Below are positions 9,304 through 17,000 of a DNA stretch of 64,000 nt, piece by piece. The notes under the pieces were generated by a model that worked only from the letters and a program-made list of their open reading frames with translations, was not told the DNA's origin and ran no database searches. The stretch comes from an uncultured Acetatifactor sp. (GTDB lineage Bacteria; Bacillota; Clostridia; Lachnospirales; Lachnospiraceae): NCBI GenBank assembly GCA_904501885.1, contig CAJGCP010000005.1, positions 21,222 through 85,221 of the forward strand. Direction: 5' to 3'. Made by a program: the position numbers and the translations under genes. Each line of letters begins with the position of its first letter. Position 1 is the stretch's first letter.

Positions 9304-10359
9304 ATGAAAAAAGTAGTAGCATTACTGTTGTCTGCAGTTATGGCTATCGGTATGATGGCTGGCTGTGGCACAACCGAAGCTCCCGTAGAGAGCTCCGTAG
9401 CTTCTGTAGTTGAGTCTGTAGAAAGCGAAGCAGCAGAAGCAGAAATGAAGATCGCTGTGATCTTGCCCGGTTCTATCACCGATGAGTCTTGGAACCACAC
9501 TGCATACGTAGGTTTGCAGGCAATTGAAGCAATGGGTAACTATGAGACCGCTTACACTGAGAACATCACTGCTGATCAGGCAGAAGAGTACTTCAGAAAC
9601 TACTGCGAGTCCGGTTACGATTTCGTACTTGGCCATGGTGCTCAGTACGGCGATGCTTGCTGTGTAGTAGCAGAAGAGTATCCCGAAGTTAACTTCTTCA
9701 TCACCGGTAACGCTCCCGCAGATATCCCTGAGGAAGAGCTTCCTACCAACATCATGTTCTCCGACTATCGTGAGTGCGAAGGCGCATACGTTTGTGGTGT
9801 TGTTGCAGCACTTATGACCGAGAGCGGCAAGGTTGGTTATGTTGGTGGTGGTAACAACACCACTCAGCAGTCCGACAAGAACGCATTCATCGAAGGTGTA
9901 GCAAGCATTGATCCTGCTATCGAAGTAAAGACCGTTATTACCGGTACTTTCGATGACACAGCACTTGGTAAAGAAACCGCTATCGCTATGATCGAAGAAG
10001 GCGTAGACGTAATCCTTCAGACTTGTGACCACACCGGTCTTGGTGTATTGGAAGCTTGTAACGAGAAGGACGTATTCTGCTTTGGTTACACCACTGATCA
10101 GTCCACTTTGATCGAGAAGCCTGAATTGGTATTGACCTCTATGTTGATCGATATTCCTTTCATGATCTCTTCTCAGATTGACCTGATCAAGGCTGGCAAC
10201 TACGGCGGAGTAACCTTCCCCGGCTTGCATGACGGCGTTGTAAGCATGTCTGCATTCAGCGCAAGCGTACCCGCAGAGGTTGCTGAGCAGGTTAACGCTA
10301 TCGTTGACCAGATCAAGGCTGGCGAAATCGTTATCACTCCTAACTACAGCGAGAACTAA
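9304..10359 (+). CDS. BMP-family nucleoside-binding lipoprotein
   Basis: Substrate-binding lipoprotein of the ABC importer. Residues 1-20 form a lipoprotein signal with a lipobox ending MMAGC, followed by a Glu/Ser/Ala-rich linker, then a BMP fold (about 50-350) beginning KIAVILPGSITDESWN. The GHGAQYGDA and GYVGGGNN segments are usual for the family. It sits last in the operon, 66 bases behind the permeases with a very strong ribosome site (AAGGAGGAAGAAAAA), and codon choice looks optimised, both fitting high expression relative to the membrane subunits. A terminator follows. Confidence 0.93.
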   Translation: MKKVVALLLSAVMAIGMMAGCGTTEAPVESSVASVVESVESEAAEAEMKIAVILPGSITDESWNHTAYVGLQAIEAMGNYETAYTENITADQAEEYFRNYCESGYDFVLGHGAQYGDACCVVAEEYPEVNFFITGNAPADIPEEELPTNIMFSDYRECEGAYVCGVVAALMTESGKVGYVGGGNNTTQQSDKNAFIEGVASIDPAIEVKTVITGTFDDTALGKETAIAMIEEGVDVILQTCDHTGLGVLEACNEKDVFCFGYTTDQSTLIEKPELVLTSMLIDIPFMISSQIDLIKAGNYGGVTFPGLHDGVVSMSAFSASVPAEVAEQVNAIVDQIKAGEIVITPNYSEN

Positions 10360-10413
10360 TTCGGATTTTGTGCCAAGGGTGCAGGATTGAATTATAAGAG
10401 ACTGTAAAAGAAG

Positions 10414-10449
10414 CCCCCTTTACTTCCTATGGAAGTGGAGGGGGTTTTT
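10414..10449 (+). terminator. Terminator of the purine/nucleoside operon
   Basis: A 14-bp stem (CCCCCTTTACTTCC against GGAAGTGGAGGGGG, two G-U pairs) followed by a run of T. Confidence 0.9.
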
Positions 10450-10527
10450 AATTGAAATCAAAAGAAATTTGATTTATTCTGTAATAAAGAGTCGAATTAT
10501 GTCATATACATATGGGAGGGTCTAACA

Positions 10528-10878
10528 ATGTTAGTATTGGTTTATAGAAAATGCAGCACATGTATTAAGGCTTTAAAGTGGTTGGAGGAGAACAATGTGG
10601 TGTTCGAAGAACGCCCTATTGTAGAGCAGAATCCAACCTATGAGGATTTGAAGAAATGGCATGAAATGAGTGGGTTGCCACTCAGGAAGTTCTTTAATAC
10701 CAGTGGATTGTTATACAAGGATATGCAGTTAAAAGACAAACTTCCGGAGATGTCGGAGGAAGAGCAATTGCAGCTTCTGGCAAGCAACGGAAAGCTGGTG
10801 AAAAGGCCGTTAGTGGTTGGCGCTGGATTTGTGCTGGTTGGGTTTAAGGAAGAGGAGTGGAGAGAGTCCCTGAGATAA
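10528..10878 (+). CDS. ArsC/Spx-family thioredoxin-fold protein
   Basis: A 116-residue cytosolic protein of the ArsC/Spx/YffB family. The CSTC motif at Cys9-Cys12 sits at the start of the thioredoxin-like fold, and KRPLVV followed by VGFKEEEW near the C-terminus is the standard ArsC-family ending. It may be a glutaredoxin-like reductase or a Spx-type RNA polymerase partner; the sequence does not decide between them. Ribosome site GGGAGG precedes the ATG. It stands alone and is the last core gene before the AT-rich accessory region. Confidence 0.85.
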   Translation: MLVLVYRKCSTCIKALKWLEENNVVFEERPIVEQNPTYEDLKKWHEMSGLPLRKFFNTSGLLYKDMQLKDKLPEMSEEEQLQLLASNGKLVKRPLVVGAGFVLVGFKEEEWRESLR

Positions 10879-11029
10879 TGTTACGGCAAGAAGTTGCGTT
10901 TCTGAGAAATGTAGGGAAAGCAAGGGTTGTGGGAGTTTAGAAGGGGATTTTTATGTCAGATTTATGCTACAAAATTGAGGATTTAGGGGTGTGACGTGGA
11001 GGAGAAACAAATAGAACAAACATAGGTCC

Positions 11030-11043
11030 CGAAAACATGTTCT
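11030..11043 (+). promoter_or_regulatory. LexA-like box upstream of the TIR operon
   Basis: CGAAAACATGTTCT differs in few positions from the Gram-positive LexA pattern CGAAC-N4-GTTCG and ends seven bases before the -35 hexamer. A single imperfect half makes this tentative. Confidence 0.3.
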
Positions 11044-11050
11044 AAAACAC

Positions 11051-11079
11051 TTGACAAACACAAGATATAGCGGAATAAT
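11051..11079 (+). promoter_or_regulatory. Sigma-A promoter of the Thoeris-like operon
   Basis: TTGACA (11051-11056), a 17-base spacer and AATAAT (11074-11079), about 45 bases before the first TIR gene. The roughly 170 bases between the ArsC-family gene and this promoter contain no convincing gene. Confidence 0.75.
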
Positions 11080-11123
11080 ATAACGAAAAAACAAGATGTT
11101 GTATGACGCAAGAGGAGGTAAAT

Positions 11124-11642
11124 ATGAATTATAGAACAAAGACATACATTGCAGCAGATTGGGATCACGATGGAGATGCGGTTGAACAGTTGTATAAATG
11201 GAAGAATGGGAAAGGTTGGAGTTTGGATTTTCCGGATGCACATGAATTAACACAGTCTAGAGATAGTAGTTTGGCATGTTCAATTAAGGCATCACTTAAA
11301 ACGAGAATGGATGCTTCAAAGAAATTTGTTTTAATAGTTGGAGAGCATACAAATACTGTAACAAAAGGAGGTTGTCAGTTTTGTGATAGTTATAATCACT
11401 ATATAGGATATTGTGCGAAAGGAAAAACTGTTGATACAAGAAGTTTTATTAAATATGAATGTGACAAAGCATATGAGGCAGGAATAAAAATAATTGTGCT
11501 TTATAAGGATGTCAAAGTGAATAGAGAAAAATGCCCTGCTGTAATTAGATATACAGGTGAGCATATTCCAATGATATATAAGGGAATTGATGGTAAAAGA
11601 TATTGGGACTACGATGCTGTAAAAAAAGCATTAGAAGTATAA
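11124..11642 (+). CDS. TIR-like (ThsB-type) protein 1
   Basis: A 172-residue cytosolic protein that resembles the small TIR-like proteins of Thoeris loci. It begins KTYIAADWDHDGDAVEQLY, has SFKSSL-like helices (SIKASLKTRMDASK), a core strand KFVLIVGEHT, and the FIKYECDKAYEAGIKIIVLY segment where ThsB-type proteins carry their catalytic-region Glu. The likely role is to sense infection and make an NAD-derived signal for the macro-domain protein encoded next. Start chosen at the Met after AGAGGAGGTAAAT; the earlier in-frame ATG at 11103 has no ribosome site. First gene of a four-gene operon. A cysteine cluster (about residues 85-105) may bind metal. Confidence 0.7.
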   Translation: MNYRTKTYIAADWDHDGDAVEQLYKWKNGKGWSLDFPDAHELTQSRDSSLACSIKASLKTRMDASKKFVLIVGEHTNTVTKGGCQFCDSYNHYIGYCAKGKTVDTRSFIKYECDKAYEAGIKIIVLYKDVKVNREKCPAVIRYTGEHIPMIYKGIDGKRYWDYDAVKKALEV

Positions 11643-11673
11643 AAGTAGATGCTATGACAGAGGAGGAGATAGT

Positions 11674-12543
11674 ATGCTAAAAAGAATTAATTTAAATATT
11701 AAGTTATTTAAAAACTATTTAAAGGCATCGTGTGGGGGCGTTTTTGGAATTGCGGCTGCTGGACTTTTGTTTTTAGACAAAAATGACTTGGGAATTGATA
11801 CAACCTGTAAAGAAATAGGGGCATTAGTAGCATTATTAGCAGTAGCATTTGTTTGTGCGGTAATTGGTGTTTTTGCGTATACCACGGTAGATAGCATAAA
11901 AGATAAGTTGACACTAAGATATGGGGACTTATGGAAGATTGCTTTCTCGAGTAAAGGGAATAAAAAGATAATAGTTGTTAATGTTAATACAACCTTTGAT
12001 ACGATTGTTGATGAGAATCTTTCTCTCATAGATAAGCCGTTGGTAAGTCCAATCACAATACATGGACAGTGGATTAAACAGATGAATAAGAGAAATGTTT
12101 CTATTGCAGATATTGATGAAGGAATAGAAAACAGTTTGAGAGTGCAAAAGGTTGAACCAATAAAAATAATAGACCGTAGTAATAAAGAACGAGGAAAATT
12201 AAAGTGTTATACAAGAGGGACTATTGCATGTTATGAGTATGAAAACACAGTTTTCTATTTGTTGGCATTGTCAGAATTTGACGAGAATAATAATGCTCGA
12301 AACTCCAAGGAAGAATTAGTACAAACAATTACTAAACTCATAGACTTTTATGACAAGCATGGTAACGGACTTGATATTTATGTTCCTTTGATGGGCACAG
12401 GACAATCTAGAACGGGACTAAGTAAAGAGGAGTCATTGGAGGTTACTTCTTCATTATTTAGGTTATACAAAGAGAAAATTCATGGATGCGCTAACATAAT
12501 AGTATATTCGAAAGATAGGGATAAGGTTTCATTAGGAGGATAA
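11674..12543 (+). CDS. thsA: Membrane-anchored macro-domain protein, Thoeris type II ThsA-like effector
   Basis: A 289-residue protein with two predicted membrane helices (about residues 20-42 and 50-75) followed by a macro-like domain (about 85-285). Macro features visible are KIIVVNVNTTFDT near the start, YYLLALSEFDENN in the middle and the late VPLMGTGQSRTGLS loop. In type II Thoeris the ThsA effector has this TM-macro layout and responds to a TIR-made ADP-ribose derivative (His-ADPR), after which the membrane segment kills or arrests the cell. Family assignment comes from architecture and the flanking TIR genes. Ribosome site GAGGAGATAGT. Confidence 0.75.
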   Translation: MLKRINLNIKLFKNYLKASCGGVFGIAAAGLLFLDKNDLGIDTTCKEIGALVALLAVAFVCAVIGVFAYTTVDSIKDKLTLRYGDLWKIAFSSKGNKKIIVVNVNTTFDTIVDENLSLIDKPLVSPITIHGQWIKQMNKRNVSIADIDEGIENSLRVQKVEPIKIIDRSNKERGKLKCYTRGTIACYEYENTVFYLLALSEFDENNNARNSKEELVQTITKLIDFYDKHGNGLDIYVPLMGTGQSRTGLSKEESLEVTSSLFRLYKEKIHGCANIIVYSKDRDKVSLGG

Positions 12544-12546
12544 ATT

Positions 12547-13158
12547 ATGGGGCATAAATGTTTTGTAAGCTTCAAAAAAGAAGACCTTGATTATAAAAAT
12601 GAATTAGTAGAATTGTTTGAAAAAGAAGATATTATAGATAAAACATTAGATAGAGAGATACAAAGCGAAGATGGTGATTATATCATGCAAGTAATTAGAG
12701 CGGACTATCTTAAAGATTCAACAGTAACCATATGTTTAATTGGTACGCATTCATCAGAGAACGAAGGTTATGATTATTGGGGAAGACATAAAAATTATTT
12801 TATTATCCGTGAGTTGCAAGCGTCTCTTTATAATGGAAAAAATAATACAAGAAACGGAGTTTTAGGAGTGGTTACTCCGGAGATGTATGATCGTGTTTAT
12901 AAAGGAAATTATTCATGTTCTGCATGTGGTTATAGTCATAATTATGTAGATGTTGATGATAATACTGTTATACGAGAGTTTAGTCAAAATTATTACATAG
13001 AACCACATGAAGGATGCTCCTGGACTGAAGAGCAGAGGTATTGCATTTTGGTCAAATGGGATGATTTTATAAAAAATCCGGAAAAATATGTAAATCAAGC
13101 ATACAGTAAACGTACTGATCCTATAGCAAAAAAGGTAATAGTGAGGGCGAAAAGGTAG
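12547..13158 (+). CDS. thsB: TIR-like (ThsB-type, DUF1863/MTH538-like) protein 2
   Basis: A 203-residue cytosolic protein beginning GHKCFVSFKKEDLDYKNEL, the usual first strand of DUF1863-type ThsB proteins. It continues with SEDGDYIMQVIRADYLKDS, TVTICLIGTHSSEN, and WGRHKNYFIIRELQASLY, which holds the Glu expected in the TIR catalytic region. A CSACG motif (about residue 124) is an insert. Its start is three bases after thsA stop with the ribosome site AGGAGGATAAATT. The likely role is a TIR enzyme making the signal for the macro effector. It differs strongly from the TIR-like proteins on either side, so the locus probably carries several sensors for one effector. Confidence 0.78.
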   Translation: MGHKCFVSFKKEDLDYKNELVELFEKEDIIDKTLDREIQSEDGDYIMQVIRADYLKDSTVTICLIGTHSSENEGYDYWGRHKNYFIIRELQASLYNGKNNTRNGVLGVVTPEMYDRVYKGNYSCSACGYSHNYVDVDDNTVIREFSQNYYIEPHEGCSWTEEQRYCILVKWDDFIKNPEKYVNQAYSKRTDPIAKKVIVRAKR

Positions 13159-14039
13159 TGTATAGGGCATTTGATTTAAGAATAACAAAAGAGGAGTTAG
13201 AAACTGTTATAGAAAACAATTCAACAGAACGATTGAGACTTTGGAAAAATTTGGGATGGCAAAGTAAACAAGAGTTTGATTATGAGTATAAGGAACTACT
13301 CAAAGATTATCTTAACAATGGTGTTTTGAACGGGACGGAATTAATTGAAAAAGTATTTAAAAAGAGTAATTATGACATATTTCTATCGTATTCACATAAT
13401 GACGAAGATTTGGTTTATACCATTGCCGGTATGTTAATGGATCAGTTTGAATTGAAGGTCTTTGTTGATGTATTTTATTGGGGAAGTGCAGATGACTTGC
13501 TTAAAGAAATTGATGACTTAAAGTGCAGGCATGTTAATGGGACATATAATTATGAAAAAAGAAACTTAACAACCAGTCACGTACATGCTATGTTAACGGC
13601 AGCAATAATGCAATTAATGGATTTGTCAGAAGTGGTGATGTTTGTTAACACGGAGCATTCGGTTCCTGTATTAGAAACTACATTATCGGGAAAAAAGGAA
13701 TATACTTTTTCGCCGTGGATTTATGAAGAAATCTTATTAACAAATTTATTAAGAGAAAAAGAGTGGTTCATACATAGATTGACATATGCTAATGAATGTT
13801 ATAGGTACGAAGAAAAAGATTTTGAAATTGCATATGAACTTCCAAAAAACAATATGATTGACTTGAATGTGCAAATTTTAAAAGAATGGACAAGAATTAA
13901 TTGGCGTTTAAATAAATGCAAAAATCAGAAGTTGTGCACGGTAGAGGATTTGGAAGTTTTGAAATATGAAAAAAATCATCCGTTAAATATTTTATATAAG
14001 ATAGTTGAAGAAAAACTGGGTTTGTGTTTTGGATTATAG
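13158..14039 (+). CDS. TIR-domain protein 3 of the Thoeris-like operon
   Basis: A 293-residue protein with an N-terminal helical region (about 1-70) and a TIR domain beginning NYDIFLSYSHNDEDLVYTIAG (short segment near residue 72), with KVFVDVFYW and EVVMFVNTEHS as further core strands; SPWIYEEILLTNLL (near 190) holds the candidate catalytic Glu. The GTG start overlaps the stop of the previous gene (TAGTG), so it is translationally coupled. The helical N-terminus sets it apart from the two shorter TIR proteins. It could be a third signal-making sensor or a regulator of the other two. Its C-terminal 60 residues are not recognised. Confidence 0.72.
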   Translation: MYRAFDLRITKEELETVIENNSTERLRLWKNLGWQSKQEFDYEYKELLKDYLNNGVLNGTELIEKVFKKSNYDIFLSYSHNDEDLVYTIAGMLMDQFELKVFVDVFYWGSADDLLKEIDDLKCRHVNGTYNYEKRNLTTSHVHAMLTAAIMQLMDLSEVVMFVNTEHSVPVLETTLSGKKEYTFSPWIYEEILLTNLLREKEWFIHRLTYANECYRYEEKDFEIAYELPKNNMIDLNVQILKEWTRINWRLNKCKNQKLCTVEDLEVLKYEKNHPLNILYKIVEEKLGLCFGL

Positions 14040-14098
14040 CATGTGAATTATGATAATTTATACTATATTAAGTGTTGTATAATAAGGAGAATGCAAGT

Positions 14099-14419
14099 AT
14101 GTTCCCAACAATCAACCTCAAAGAAACTGGAATCAATCTCCACCGAATTATGGACAATCGTGGGATTACTCCGAGAGACATAAAAGAATTCTTAAATCTT
14201 GGAAGTGTACAAAGTGTTTATAACTGGTGCAATGGGCTCAATATGCCTACAATTGATAATCTGTATGCACTGAGCCAATTTCTTCAGGTAACAATCGATG
14301 AAATCATATGCGGTAATAGAGAAGCAATTATACCAGAGCCGATTGTTATCATGGCAAATTCAAGAACCAGAAGATTGTATGCTTACTATAAACAACTAAA
14401 TAGAATGATGGCAGCGTGA
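14099..14419 (+). CDS. XRE-family helix-turn-helix protein
   Basis: A 106-residue DNA-binding protein. The HTH lies at about residues 8-65, with the recognition region SVQSVYNWCNGLNMPTIDNL and the typical LSQFLQVTIDEI helix after it. The C-terminal tail is basic (TRRLYAYYKQLNRMM). Start chosen at the ATG following AATAAGGAGAATGCAAGT; a GTG nine codons upstream would overlap that ribosome site. It probably regulates a neighbouring accessory gene; no operator could be assigned. A strong terminator hairpin follows. Confidence 0.8.
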   Translation: MFPTINLKETGINLHRIMDNRGITPRDIKEFLNLGSVQSVYNWCNGLNMPTIDNLYALSQFLQVTIDEIICGNREAIIPEPIVIMANSRTRRLYAYYKQLNRMMAA

Positions 14420-14422
14420 ATA

Positions 14423-14455
14423 CAAACGAAAATGCGTGCCGCAGCTTTTCGTTTG
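14423..14455 (+). terminator. Terminator hairpin after XRE gene
   Basis: CAAACGAAAA and TTTTCGTTTG form a perfect 10-bp stem with an inner TGCG/CGCA stem. Confidence 0.75.
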
Positions 14456-14493
14456 TCAAGAATTAAAGCACAGCTGGAATGACAAATGCAGAA

Positions 14494-14532
14494 TCCTCTT
14501 ACAAAATGAAAGTATAACATTTTGTAGGAGGA
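14494..14532. repeat. 15-bp inverted repeat
   Basis: TCCTCTTACAAAATG (14494-14508) and CATTTTGTAGGAGGA (14518-14532) match with one mismatch around a 9-base loop. A short peptide frame (MERNTCMT) follows at 14540, so the repeat could be an operator or hide a ribosome site; the remaining 14560-14737 holds nothing I can support. Confidence 0.55.
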
Positions 14533-14737
14533 TATTTTTATGGAACGAAATACTTGTATGACATAATAGACATAAAAAAAGAAACGAGCTACCCGCTTGA
14601 GCCATAAGGCTGTACACGACAAAAAACCCATTTCTTGAGTTTATAATATGAGATTTAGCATAAATAGTCAAGAAGGAAAGCAGATAACACCGTTTATATT
14701 AGGAGTTGAGAAAAACAACTCAAGGAGAAAAAGTCAT

Positions 14738-15676
14738 ATGGATAAAAAAATAAATGAAATATCGGTAAAGGAACCAGACGAAGTTCTTATCAATGAAACT
14801 CCAATTAAAAACTTAATATATGTAATTCGTGGACAGCAGGTAATGTTAGACAGTGATTTGGCAATGCTGTATCAGGTGGAAACTAGAAATTTGAACAAGG
14901 CTATGAAACGTAATGTAGATAGATTTCCTGAAGATTTTTGTTTTCAATTAACAAGGGAAGAATATACAAACTTGATGTTCCAATTTGGAACATCAAGTTT
15001 ACAAGAAAGTGAAAATACACATGGAGGTAGAAGAAAACTACCATATGTGTTTACAGAACAAGGAATATCGATGTTATCAGCAGTTCTACGAAGTGAAGTA
15101 GCTGTAAAAGTTAGCGTAAGGATTATGCGTACTTTTGTTGAAATGCGACGTTTTATGGCCAACAATTCGCTTGTGTTAAGCAGAATAAATGAACTTGAAG
15201 TCAAGCAGCTTTCCTATCAAAAAGAAACGGATGACAAATTTGAACAGGTCTTTCATTACATATCAGAACATGAAGAAGTAAGTCAGAAGATATTTTTTGA
15301 AGGACAGATTTATGACGCTTTCAGCCTGCTGACAGAATTGGTATCAAAAGCGGAAAAAGAAATTACACTAATCGATAATTACGTAGATGTCGAAACGCTT
15401 AATATCTTAGCAAAGAAACAAGAAAATGTGAAAGTGCAGATATATACAGTGAAAAGGACAAAGTTATCGCCGACGGATATTAACAACTTCAATCAGCAGT
15501 ATCCGGCTTTGGATGTAGATTATACGGAGGAATTTCATGATAGATTCTTAATTATAGATGGAACCTTGGCATATCATGTTGGTGCATCTCTTAAGGATGC
15601 CGGGAAAAAGTGTTTTGCAATTAACAAGATAGAGGACAGGGCAAATATAAATAATATTTTGAAACGCATATTATAA
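14738..15676 (+). CDS. ORF6N-domain protein with PLD-like C-terminal region
   Basis: A 312-residue protein. The N-terminal ORF6N (KilA-N-related) DNA-binding domain spans about residues 20-130, with IRGQQVMLDSDLAMLYQVET, RFPEDFCFQL and YVFTEQGISMLSAVLRS as hallmark segments. A coiled linker follows (about 140-190), then a C-terminal region with EITLIDNYVD and FHDRFLIIDG, which resembles half of a phospholipase-D-like HKD motif (His and Asp kept, Lys replaced by Arg). ORF6N proteins are common in phage and mobile regions; this version may be a phage-derived regulator or a stand-alone defence factor. Start chosen for CAAGGAGAAAAAGTCAT before the ATG. Confidence 0.8.
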   Translation: MDKKINEISVKEPDEVLINETPIKNLIYVIRGQQVMLDSDLAMLYQVETRNLNKAMKRNVDRFPEDFCFQLTREEYTNLMFQFGTSSLQESENTHGGRRKLPYVFTEQGISMLSAVLRSEVAVKVSVRIMRTFVEMRRFMANNSLVLSRINELEVKQLSYQKETDDKFEQVFHYISEHEEVSQKIFFEGQIYDAFSLLTELVSKAEKEITLIDNYVDVETLNILAKKQENVKVQIYTVKRTKLSPTDINNFNQQYPALDVDYTEEFHDRFLIIDGTLAYHVGASLKDAGKKCFAINKIEDRANINNILKRIL

Positions 15677-15709
15677 GGGAATTTTATTGGACAGAAAATA
15701 TGATATAAT
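15677..15709 (+). promoter_or_regulatory. Shared upstream element, copy 2 (TTTATTGGAC-N11-TATAAT)
   Basis: TTGGAC at 15687-15692 and TATAAT at 15704-15709 are 11 bases apart, as in the copies at 1404 and 17001. It lies about 45 bases before the 39-residue microprotein gene. Confidence 0.55.
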
Positions 15710-15752
15710 ACATATAACACTTGTCTTGGGATAATTCGAAAGGAGAAAAGAG

Positions 15753-15872
15753 ATGCTTCTATTAAAAATTTTATTCTTCCCCATTTACTTACCTTTTGCG
15801 ATCTTATTTAAGATCTTGGAATTGATCGGATTGGTGTCACTAGGCAAGGACGTGTGGGATTGGTTTGATTAA
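15753..15872 (+). CDS. 39-residue hydrophobic microprotein, paralogue of 1506-1625
   Basis: Encodes 39 residues beginning MLLLKILFFPIYLPFAI and ending DVWDWFD: one hydrophobic span and a short acidic-aromatic tail, the same design and length as the protein at 1506-1625. The ribosome site is GAAAGGAGAAAAGAG. The next gene starts 16 bases downstream with its own ribosome site, so the two are probably co-transcribed. Likely a membrane peptide; function unknown. Confidence 0.6.
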   Translation: MLLLKILFFPIYLPFAILFKILELIGLVSLGKDVWDWFD

Positions 15873-15887
15873 AAGGAGGTAGGCTCA

Positions 15888-16922
15888 ATGTTTGGATTTT
15901 TAAGAATCTTTTGGAATGGGTTTTTCAAAACCAGAAGACATGGATATACCTTGCGTGGCTTTTGGGGTGAGAAAAAACATTATAATAAAGACGGTATTCA
16001 GACCGGCTACTCGGTCAAGGGATTCTGGGGCGGATGGAAGCGCTATGACATGGATGGCAATCTGATTAGTTATACACTCCGTAATTTTTGGGGTGGATAC
16101 GACACCTATGATGCGGATGGAAATCTGAAACGAAAATCTCGCAGAAATTTTTGGGGCGGATTTCATACATATACTCCCAATGGGGAAAAGGTGATAGAGT
16201 CCTACCGTTCCTTTTGGGGAGGCGTGGACCATTATGAGGTAGACCAGCCCGCGCAAAATACAGGAGTAGCTGACGAAACGTCGACGGCTACTGTGCGAAC
16301 ACAAAAAGAAGTGGCGCAACATACCACGCAAGTACATGCGACGCAGAGTTCACAAGTAACGCCACTACCTAGTGCAACACGAGATGCGATACCACAGACA
16401 AGTGATAGAGAATTGATACCGCAGGAGCCAGCGATATGCATAGAAAAATTTGAAGAAACTCATTTGCATGAGAGTAGTGAGGACTACAATGACCTGCTTC
16501 GGGAAATAGACAACACCGGCGCAGGAAAATACGAGCTTAAGGAATCTTCCAGGGAAACAAATTCTGTGAATTTGTTGGTATTTTCTTATGGAGAACACAA
16601 AGGATTCCCTGCGCGAGCTTATGTGAATGCGGATTCCATAGAGATCGAGCCGTTGATTAAAGGGGAGCGGATGTTTACATTTCATAAAGGAGAGATTGCT
16701 CGAGCGAATCGCAGGATGGTGGATAATCTGGATATGATGGATATAGAGGATGAGTTTTCTGCACTCAATGGTTCTGCTCTATTGCCTGAATTTGAAGAGT
16801 TGTTTCCTGAATACGAATACGGAACCAATGGTGTAACCAGAGCGCAATATGAATTAGAATGTGGACTGATTATTACTGAAAATAGTTGGTTGAAGCTCTG
16901 CGAGAAAAAATATAATCAATAA
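15888..16922 (+). CDS. Tandem FWGG-repeat protein, unknown function
   Basis: A 344-residue protein not recognised as a known family. Residues 20-120 hold five 21-residue repeats with the core R-x-FWGG-x3-Y-x2-DG (units begin at residues 20, 41, 62, 83 and 104), reminiscent of a small beta-hairpin repeat such as YD or MORN units. Then comes a Thr/Gln/Ser-rich low-complexity linker (about 125-190) and a C-terminal acidic region of about 150 residues. No signal peptide is evident. Strong ribosome site AAAAGGAGGTAGGCTCA. The neighbouring microprotein suggests they work together. Repeats of aromatic and Gly residues suggest a binding surface; that is inference. Confidence 0.7.
   Translation: MFGFLRIFWNGFFKTRRHGYTLRGFWGEKKHYNKDGIQTGYSVKGFWGGWKRYDMDGNLISYTLRNFWGGYDTYDADGNLKRKSRRNFWGGFHTYTPNGEKVIESYRSFWGGVDHYEVDQPAQNTGVADETSTATVRTQKEVAQHTTQVHATQSSQVTPLPSATRDAIPQTSDRELIPQEPAICIEKFEETHLHESSEDYNDLLREIDNTGAGKYELKESSRETNSVNLLVFSYGEHKGFPARAYVNADSIEIEPLIKGERMFTFHKGEIARANRRMVDNLDMMDIEDEFSALNGSALLPEFEELFPEYEYGTNGVTRAQYELECGLIITENSWLKLCEKKYNQ
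15945..16247 (+). repeat. Five 63-bp coding repeats (21-residue FWGG units)
   Basis: In-frame tandem repeat with a period of 63 bases; the TTTTGGGG(C/T)GGA core is the best conserved part. Copies have diverged, so it is an old expansion rather than a recent slippage product. Confidence 0.75.
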
Positions 16923-16947
16923 GAAATTAAACATAAGAGATGATACT

Positions 16948-16973
16948 AAGGCTGCAGCGAAAGCTGCGGCCTT
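16948..16973 (+). terminator. Hairpin AAGGCTGCAGC-GAAA-GCTGCGGCCTT
   Basis: An 11-bp stem with one mismatch and a GAAA tetraloop, following the FWGG-repeat gene. A related hairpin with a GCAA loop lies at 20697-20712. Confidence 0.7.
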
Positions 16974-17000
16974 TACTTATTTTGCAAAATGCTGATTCGA

